A stretch of 6,721 nt of DNA, from the NCBI GenBank assembly GCA_021815905.1, contig JAKAZP010000145.1, positions 1 through 6,721 of the forward strand, written 5' to 3'. The position numbers and the translations under genes were made by a program. Origin of the DNA: Pseudomonadota bacterium. Its GTDB lineage: Bacteria > Pseudomonadota > Gammaproteobacteria > Steroidobacterales > Steroidobacteraceae. The notes under the pieces were generated by a model. The model saw only the letters and a program-made list of their open reading frames with translations. It ran no database searches and had not been told where the DNA came from. Positions 1 through 6,721 of this stretch are shown here, one piece after another; within the stretch, counting starts at the first letter, position 1; each line of letters begins with the position of its first letter.

Positions 1-1875
<1,875 letters not shown>

Positions 1876-1880
1876 GTTCT

Positions 1881-2337
1881 TCAGTCCGGATCGAGATCGG
1901 CGCCGGTCGCCGAGCGGATATGATCCGATGAAAAGCCCCGGTACTGCAAAAATCGCGCTTGGCGCGCCTTTTCGGCCCAGGAGCCGGGCGGTGCCGAGCC
2001 GAAGCGCCGGCGGCGAACCTCCCGTGCGAGGGAACGCCAGTCGGGGCCCCCGGCCAGCGCCGTCTCGATCAGCTCCCGGGGCGCCCCGAGGCCCGAGAGC
2101 TCGGCGGCGATGCGGACGGGCCCCTGGCCCCGCCCGGCGCGCGAGGCGACGTAATGCTCGGCGAAGCGCCCATCATCGAGCAGATGCTCCTCGAGGAGGG
2201 CCGTCAGCACCTCGGCGGTCGCTGCGGGCTCGTAGCCGCGGGCTTCGAGTCTTGCTCCGAGTTCCGCGGTGAGAAAGTCGCGGCGCGCGAGCAGCGCCAG
2301 GGCCGCACCGCGGATCGCCAGGCGGTCGGCGGCCGCC

Positions 2338-2366
<29 letters not shown>
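1881..2366 (-). CDS. recX: RecX, regulator of RecA
   Basis: Small cytoplasmic protein that binds RecA filaments and limits their extension and recombinase activity. It has 161 residues, close to E. coli RecX (166). The protein is helical and rich in Arg, Ala and Leu, as expected for tandem three-helix RecX modules. The family's most recognisable stretch runs from [15 protein letters not shown] (62-76) through [13 protein letters not shown] (78-90). A third module ends with [15 protein letters not shown] (136-150). The start is GTG at 2366, which overlaps the last 29 nt of recA in another frame. No later in-frame ATG, GTG or TTG precedes the conserved core, and no strong Shine-Dalgarno sequence is visible, so translation probably depends on ribosomes finishing recA. 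The stop is 5 nt before the proposed alaS start. No truncation or frameshift is seen. The assignment rests on both motifs and position directly after recA. Confidence 0.95.
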
Positions 2367-3372
<1,006 letters not shown>

Positions 3373-3422
3373 CGTTAATCATCCCGGGAGGATTGCAGGG
3401 AAAGGGGAATCACGTAAAAGAA

Positions 3423-3431
3423 ATTATCCCA
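3423..3431 (-). promoter_or_regulatory. Candidate recA promoter, extended -10 element
   Basis: Read on the minus strand, this is TGG followed by GATAAT: an extended -10 (TGn) with five of six matches to TATAAT. It sits about 50 nt upstream of the recA ATG in the most AT-rich stretch of the window. The hexamer 17 nt further upstream (CTCCGC) does not resemble TTGACA, so recognition would rest on the extended -10 or an activator. Transcription would begin near 3416-3417 and leave a leader of about 45 nt. This is a prediction from sequence alone. Confidence 0.5.
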
Positions 3432-3470
3432 CAAAGCCGCCGGGCGCGGAGCGCCTGAATCATCGCATTC

Positions 3471-3486
3471 GCTGTTATTTTGCAGC
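3471..3486. repeat. 16-bp interrupted palindrome GCTG-N8-CAGC at the thpR 3' end
   Basis: Four-base inverted arms (3471-3474 and 3483-3486) flank an AT-rich 8-bp centre that contains the thpR stop codon. The total length equals that of an enterobacterial LexA operator (CTGT-N8-ACAG), but the arms differ. It lies about 43 bp upstream of the putative recA -10, further than LexA boxes usually sit. It may be a protein-binding site or chance. Confidence 0.2.
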
Positions 3487-4134
3487 ATTCGCGGACGCGG
3501 ACAGTGGATAGGATGAGACGACACTGTATAGCGCCCCGGAAGACTCAGTGCGGCTCTCGATGAGGGCGAGGTCGGTGAAGCGCCAGAGCACCGGAGCGAT
3601 CGCCGGCGAGCGCGGGGGACGCAGCACCTTGCGCGCCACGGTGACATGTGGCCGGAAGGGCTTGAGATCGGGAGCAAAGCCGCTCTCGGCGAGCCCTCGC
3701 TGCAGTTCCCGGGCGAGCACGCTCAAGCTTGCCGGCGCCTCGGCCGGCAGCACGCAGAGCAGCCGTGCGGCGCGCCAGTGCTCGAGGCGATCGAGCCGCA
3801 GGGTGAGCGGCCGATCGAAACCGGCGAGTTCCCCCGCGACCTTCCCCGCGAGCGCCCCGAGCGCCGCGACTCGGCGCTCGGGCACGCTACCGAGAAAGGC
3901 GAGCGTGATGTGCAGGCTCTCGGTCGGCACGGGGCGGCCCCCGCTTCCCCGCACCGCCTTGCGGATCGCACGCGCGAGCCCACCCCGCATGACCTCATCC
4001 GGCCAGAGCGCGAAGAAGAGCCGCCGGCTCGGCTCCGGGCCGACCCCTCGGCCCGCCTCGCCGCCCGCGCCCGCCTCGCCGCCCGCGCCCGCCTCGCCGC
4101 CCGCGCCCGCCTCAGAGTCCCCGCGCGCGCCCAT
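3475..4134 (-). CDS. thpR: RNA 2',3'-cyclic phosphodiesterase / 2'-5' RNA ligase (2H family)
   Basis: A 219-residue cytoplasmic enzyme of the 2H phosphoesterase superfamily (LigT/ThpR). The family hydrolyses 2',3'-cyclic phosphate RNA ends and can reversibly join tRNA halves through a 2'-5' linkage; the physiological substrate is unclear even in E. coli. Both H-x-T-hydrophobic catalytic motifs are present: HITL at 75-78 and HVTV at 163-166. The conserved entry strand RRLFFALWP is at 37-45. Most family members begin directly at that strand. Here 36 extra residues precede it, mostly EAGAGG units encoded by an 18-bp tandem DNA repeat. The start is ATG at 4134, with AGG 4 nt upstream. It overlaps the last 23 nt of pncC, which suggests translational coupling. 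An earlier in-frame ATG at 4245 lies deep inside pncC and is less likely. No start codon exists between the repeat and the 2H core, so the extension should be translated. The gene ends 102 bp before recA. Confidence 0.93.
   Translation of the reverse strand: MGARGDSEAGAGGEAGAGGEAGAGGEAGRGVGPEPSRRLFFALWPDEVMRGGLARAIRKAVRGSGGRPVPTESLHITLAFLGSVPERRVAALGALAGKVAGELAGFDRPLTLRLDRLEHWRAARLLCVLPAEAPASLSVLARELQRGLAESGFAPDLKPFRPHVTVARKVLRPPRSPAIAPVLWRFTDLALIESRTESSGALYSVVSSYPLSASANAAK
4051..4113. repeat. 18-bp direct tandem repeat, 3.5 copies, inside thpR
   Basis: Three identical, contiguous 18-bp units (4051-4068, 4069-4086, 4087-4104; unit GCCCGCCTCGCCGCCCGC) are followed by half a unit (4105-4113) that runs into the pncC stop codon. 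On the minus strand each unit encodes E-A-G-A-G-G in the thpR frame. Because 18 is a multiple of 3, gain or loss of units would change the ThpR N-terminal length without shifting the frame. The exact identity of copies suggests recent expansion by replication slippage. Confidence 0.95.
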
Positions 4135-4648
4135 GGACCTGCCCGAGGCGCAGCACGAGACCGAGCGCGTACTCCACGGTCTGGCGGCGCACTTGATCGC
4201 GCCCCCCGAGCAGACGCCGCATCTCGCAGAGGCTCTGACCGCCATGGGCCCCAGCGCAGGCGGCTGCGAACCACACGGTGCCCACGGGCTTCCCGGGCGT
4301 GCCGCCGTCGGGACCCGCGATACCGCTCACGGCGACGGCAACATCTGCGCCCGAGACCCCGAGCGCGCCTTGGGCCATCTCCCGCACCGTCGCCCCGCTC
4401 ACCGCGCCATCGCGCGCCAGCGTTTCCGCGGAAACGCCGAGGTCGCGCATCTTCGCGCTGTCGGAGTAAGTGATGTACCCGCACTCGAGCCACTGCGAGC
4501 TGCCGGGGACGTCCGTCAGCGCCTTGGCGATCCAGCCGCCGGTACAGGACTCGGCGGTGACGATGCGCCAGCGCGCCCCGAGCAGCTCCCGACCGACCGT
4601 CTCGGCGAGCCGGTAGAGGTCCGGATCCGTGATTTGAGGGGCGGGCAT
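4112..4648 (-). CDS. pncC: Nicotinamide-nucleotide amidohydrolase (CinA C-terminal domain type)
   Basis: Deamidates nicotinamide mononucleotide to nicotinate mononucleotide plus ammonia, feeding the bacterial pyridine-nucleotide cycle. NMN is a by-product of NAD-dependent DNA ligase, which suits a place beside recA. It has 178 residues and is a stand-alone CinA C-terminal domain, with no N-terminal molybdopterin-type CinA domain. Family signatures seen: TAESCTGG at 31-38 (around the active-site Ser), YITYSDSAK at 58-66, SGIAGPDGGTPGKPVGTVWF at 108-127, and a closing helix with RRQTVEYALGLV at 154-165. The start is ATG at 4648. A longer open frame continues upstream to 4843 but is Arg/Gly/Pro-rich and unlike the family. 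No Shine-Dalgarno sequence is visible; instead TAGACT ends 7 nt before the ATG, which may mean a leaderless transcript. The gene leads the minus-strand cluster and overlaps thpR by 23 nt. Confidence 0.95.
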   Translation of the reverse strand: MPAPQITDPDLYRLAETVGRELLGARWRIVTAESCTGGWIAKALTDVPGSSQWLECGYITYSDSAKMRDLGVSAETLARDGAVSGATVREMAQGALGVSGADVAVAVSGIAGPDGGTPGKPVGTVWFAAACAGAHGGQSLCEMRRLLGGRDQVRRQTVEYALGLVLRLGQVHGRARGL

Positions 4649-4655
4649 GCCGCAC

Positions 4656-4661
4656 AGTCTA
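4656..4661 (-). promoter_or_regulatory. Candidate pncC -10 element (leaderless type)
   Basis: TAGACT on the minus strand matches TANNNT and four of six bases of TATAAT. It ends 7 nt before the pncC ATG, so transcription would begin at or next to the start codon. No convincing -35 hexamer lies 16-18 bp upstream. The absence of a Shine-Dalgarno sequence agrees with a leaderless message. Weak evidence, from sequence only. Confidence 0.3.
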
Positions 4662-4851
4662 CCGCCCGCCTCATCGCCGGGCGTCCCGGGAAGACCGGAG
4701 CCCGGCCTTGGAGCGCCGCCGATTCCCGTACGGCCACGCCTGAGGTAGGCTAGCGGAGCGCAAACGGAACGCCTTGCGCGCCGGCCGGGAATCGCCTTCG
4801 CGGCACGAATTCCGGACTGCCCTGCGCGCAGGTCGAACAACAACAGGTCCC

Positions 4852-4860
4852 GGGGGGAGG
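4852..4860 (+). promoter_or_regulatory. Strong Shine-Dalgarno sequence upstream of a small ORF
   Basis: GGGGGGAGG ends 7 nt before the ATG at 4868, an ideal spacing. Another ATG at 4861 follows it directly, too close to be initiated from it. This decides which of the two overlapping small frames would be translated. Purine runs can occur by chance in G-rich DNA, so the match alone is not proof of translation. Confidence 0.4.
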
Positions 4861-4867
4861 ATGACCC

Positions 4868-4969
4868 ATGCGTACGTGGCAGGCCGGTGGGGCGGCAGCT
4901 CTCGCGGTGCTCGACCTCGCGAGGCGATTCGCGGCCATGGGACTCGCGCCCGTCCCCGTCTCGCCGTGA
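4868..4969 (+). CDS. Possible small ORF / leader peptide, 33 residues
   Basis: The frame reads ATG to TGA and encodes a short Ala/Leu/Val-rich peptide: MRTWQAGGAAALAVLDL, then ARRFAAMGLAPVPVSP. It has no recognised family. Support comes from the strong, well-spaced Shine-Dalgarno sequence, its place on the same strand as the protease-TPR gene, and its stop 61 nt before that gene's start. It could be a small membrane-associated or leader peptide, or noise in a GC-rich region. There is no run of one amino acid's codons that would suggest classical attenuation. Not recognised; function unknown. Confidence 0.3.
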   Translation: MRTWQAGGAAALAVLDLARRFAAMGLAPVPVSP

Positions 4970-5016
4970 GCGCGAAAGCGGCGCGCCGATGGACGAGAGC
5001 GAGGACCTGGCGCTTC

Positions 5017-5022
5017 AGGGAG
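5017..5022 (+). promoter_or_regulatory. Ribosome-binding site of the protease-TPR gene
   Basis: AGGGAG lies 8 nt before the ATG at 5031. It favours that codon over the in-frame ATG at 4989, which has no comparable sequence and would put a charged 14-residue stretch ahead of the signal peptide. Confidence 0.7.
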
Positions 5023-5030
5023 ACCGAAGA

Positions 5031-6721
5031 ATGAATCCTCGACGTCCTCTCGGCTGGATTCCCGCGCTGGCTCTGCTCCTTGGCCTGCCGGCCGGGGCCC
5101 ATGAATGCAACATCCAGCTGTTGCCTTCGATTCCCGTGACCATGAAGGGTTTGCGGCCGATGATCACCACCCGGATCAACGGCCGGAAAGCGCGCTTCAT
5201 CATCGACACCGGCGCCTTCTGGAGCATGCTGTCTCCGGCGGCGGAAGCCGAGTACGACCTGCCCGAGCGGCTGCATACCACGGGGCTCGCCGTCGAGGGG
5301 GTCACCAACGGCATCCGCGCCGACGTCGCGATCGCCGGATCGTTCACCTTCCTCGATCGCGACTACCACGGCGTCGAATTCCTGGTGGGCGGCAACGATT
5401 TCGGCTCGGGAGCGGCCGGGCTCCTCGGCGGGAGCCTCTTGCGCGTCGCCGACGCGGATTACGACTTCGCCGACGGCAAGCTGCGCTTCTTCAAGGCGCG
5501 CCACTGCAGTGCCGATCCGCTGGCCTACTGGGCCGTGAAGCAGCCCATCGGCGTCGTCAACCTGGAGCCGAGCGATAGCCGAAACCCCGCGCTGATCGGT
5601 CATGCCTGGGTGAACGGCAAGAGGATCACCGTTCAGTTCGACACCGGCACGCCGCAATCGATGCTGACGCTCGCGGCGGCGCGACGGGCGGGCATCACTC
5701 CGGAGAGCCCGGGAGTCAAGCCGGCCGGCACGTTCGCCGGCATCGGGCTCGGGACGAGCAACGCCTGGATCGCGCCGGTCTCGGTGTTCGAGATCGGTGG
5801 CGAGAGGATCGAGAACACGAGCCTGATGATCGGCGACATCCACATGCGGAACGTCGACATGCTGCTCGGGAGCGATTTCTTTCTCTCGCATCGCGTGGCC
5901 GTCGCCTACCGCCGCAACAAGCTTTACTTCACCTATAACGGCGGCCCGATCTTCAATTCAGGGCAGCCTTACTGGATCAGGAAGGCCGGGGGCGCGCTCG
6001 TCAAGGGCGGCGCGAGCCCGGCTGCGGCACCGGCCACCGCGGGCGCGAGCGAGCTCGAGCGCGAGGGAATCGCCTACGCTTCCGAGCGGCAATACGCCGC
6101 CGCCCTGTCCGACCTCGGCCGCGCCTGCCGGCTCGAGCCGAAGAACGCCCATTTCCGCTTCGAGCGCGGCAAGGTCTACCTCGCGCAGGATCAGACGGCC
6201 AGGGCGCTCGCGGATCTCGATGCCGCCATCGCTCTGCAGCCGAATCTGTACCGCGCGCATCTGGCGCGCGCCCGTCTGCTGCTCGACTGGAAGGGTGCCC
6301 CGGCCGATGCGGCGTCCAAGGCCCGCTCGGACGCCGATGCGGTGGATCGGCTCGCGCCCAAGGAGTCGGAATTGCGTTTCTCGCTGGCGGAGGTCTACTC
6401 CCACATGGGTCGCTACCGCAGCGCGGTCCGCGAGATCGACGACTGGATCCAGTACCACGAGCAGGATGTGGCGCTGCCCGACGCCTGGAGCATGCGCTGC
6501 GGGATCCGCGCCGAGGCTGATCTGAACCTGCACCGGGCCTTGCACGACTGCGATCGCGCCCTCGGGCGGTTGCCGGAAACCTCCGACCCCCGGGCCCTGG
6601 ACAGCCGCGGCCTGGTGTATCTGCGGCTCGGTCAGCTCGACCGCTCGGTCGACGATTACGACGCGGCGCTCAAGATGGATCCCCGGATTCCCACCTCACT
6701 CTACGGGCGCGGGCTCGCCGA
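5031..6721 (+). CDS. Exported double retropepsin-like aspartic protease with C-terminal TPR repeats (3' end cut)
   Basis: Predicted envelope protein; 563 codons are visible and the frame is still open at the right edge. A signal peptide is evident: MNPRRP, a hydrophobic stretch at about 7-20, and a likely cut after A21-G22-A23. There is no lipobox. Two similar lobes follow. Lobe 1 (about 35-155) has FIIDTGAFWSML with Asp59, then GLLGGSLL (130-137) and a closing YDFADGKLRFF (144-154). Lobe 2 (about 172-302) has VQFDTGTPQSML with Asp204, then LLGSDFFLSHRVAVAYRRNKLYF (278-300). Both have the DTG and closing flap-side LLG patterns of the retropepsin clan, so the chain could form a one-chain active site, as in pepsin. 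An Ala/Pro/Gly linker (about 322-340) joins about six TPR-like helix pairs from about 341, for example DLDAAIALQPN (395-405) and SVDDYDAALKMDP (539-551). Substrate and partners are unknown; TPRs suggest protein binding. Proteolytic activity is inferred, not shown. The start is set by AGGGAG and the signal peptide. Confidence 0.88.
   Translation, partial: MNPRRPLGWIPALALLLGLPAGAHECNIQLLPSIPVTMKGLRPMITTRINGRKARFIIDTGAFWSMLSPAAEAEYDLPERLHTTGLAVEGVTNGIRADVAIAGSFTFLDRDYHGVEFLVGGNDFGSGAAGLLGGSLLRVADADYDFADGKLRFFKARHCSADPLAYWAVKQPIGVVNLEPSDSRNPALIGHAWVNGKRITVQFDTGTPQSMLTLAAARRAGITPESPGVKPAGTFAGIGLGTSNAWIAPVSVFEIGGERIENTSLMIGDIHMRNVDMLLGSDFFLSHRVAVAYRRNKLYFTYNGGPIFNSGQPYWIRKAGGALVKGGASPAAAPATAGASELEREGIAYASERQYAAALSDLGRACRLEPKNAHFRFERGKVYLAQDQTARALADLDAAIALQPNLYRAHLARARLLLDWKGAPADAASKARSDADAVDRLAPKESELRFSLAEVYSHMGRYRSAVREIDDWIQYHEQDVALPDAWSMRCGIRAEADLNLHRALHDCDRALGRLPETSDPRALDSRGLVYLRLGQLDRSVDDYDAALKMDPRIPTSLYGRGLA

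Larger units (their letters stand above)
4649..5030. other. Divergent intergenic region between pncC and the protease-TPR gene
   Basis: This 382-bp stretch separates the two divergent units and should hold both promoters. Seen in it: a TAGACT close to pncC, a perfect 12-bp palindrome CCTGCGCGCAGG at 4821-4832 (easily chance at this GC content), a purine-rich GGGGGGAGG at 4852-4860 followed by a 33-codon ORF, and an AGGGAG ribosome-binding site at 5017-5022. No tRNA, terminator hairpin with a T-run, or clear -35/-10 pair for the plus-strand gene was found. Confidence 0.7.

Noticed and set aside
3501..3527. Inverted repeat ACAGTG-N15-CACTGT near the thpR 3' end
   Set aside because: It lies inside thpR coding sequence, with short arms, a long loop and no T-run. 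The half-sites are in the opposite order to a LexA operator (ACAG...CTGT), so neither a terminator nor an SOS box is supported.
4821..4832. Perfect 12-bp palindrome CCTGCGCGCAGG in the intergenic region
   Set aside because: Short GC-only palindromes are frequent at this base composition, and no second copy or promoter element accompanies it.
4649..4843. 65-codon upstream extension of pncC to ATG 4843
   Set aside because: The extension is Arg/Gly/Pro-rich and unlike the family, and the ATG at 4648 gives the usual length of a stand-alone PncC domain.
4989..5030. Upstream in-frame ATG that would add 14 residues to the protease-TPR protein
   Set aside because: No Shine-Dalgarno sequence, and it would bury the signal peptide behind an acidic stretch (MDESEDLALQG).
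4861..5034. 57-codon frame from ATG 4861 whose TGA overlaps the protease start (ATGA)
   Set aside because: The ATG directly abuts the Shine-Dalgarno sequence, so it cannot be initiated from it, and the peptide is an Arg-rich composition typical of a random frame in GC-rich DNA. The ATGA overlap is probably chance.
4671..5891. 406-codon minus-strand open frame opposite the protease gene
   Set aside because: Antisense shadow; the plus strand has a signal peptide, two DTG lobes and a good ribosome-binding site.

Overview
The window looks like a chromosomal piece of a high-GC gammaproteobacterium. The order pncC-(thpR)-recA-recX-alaS on one strand is the classic gammaproteobacterial recA neighbourhood, and the G/C-rich third codon positions recall Xanthomonadales, Nevskiales or Steroidobacter-like lineages. 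The lineage is inferred from gene order and composition only. No phage, transposon, CRISPR array or RNA gene was recognised.

Layout. The left three quarters (1-4648) is a tightly packed minus-strand block, transcribed right to left. It runs pncC (NMN deamidase, 4648-4112), thpR (2H-family RNA phosphodiesterase, 4134-3475, overlapping pncC), a 102-bp gap with a candidate recA promoter, recA (3372-2338), recX (2366-1881, overlapping the recA 3' end), and alaS (from a TTG codon at 1875, 5 nt after recX). alaS runs off the left edge after 625 codons. A 382-bp divergent intergenic region (4649-5030) follows; it holds a possible 33-codon small ORF with a very strong Shine-Dalgarno sequence. The right quarter (5031-6721, plus strand) is one gene cut by the right edge. 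It encodes an exported protein with two tandem retropepsin-type aspartic protease lobes followed by TPR repeats.

How the genes work together. RecA carries out strand exchange and SOS signalling, and RecX modulates the RecA filament. PncC recycles NMN, which NAD-dependent DNA ligase releases. ThpR processes 2'-5' or 2',3'-cyclic phosphate RNA ends, and AlaRS charges tRNA-Ala. The block therefore groups DNA repair with nucleotide and RNA housekeeping. The protease-TPR gene is divergent and shows no obvious link to that block.

Most of the window is conventional. The points worth a second look are the two-DTG protease fused to TPRs, an in-frame 18-bp tandem repeat that builds the ThpR N-terminus, the absence of a recognisable LexA operator at recA, a leaderless-looking pncC start, and the small ORF upstream of the protease gene.
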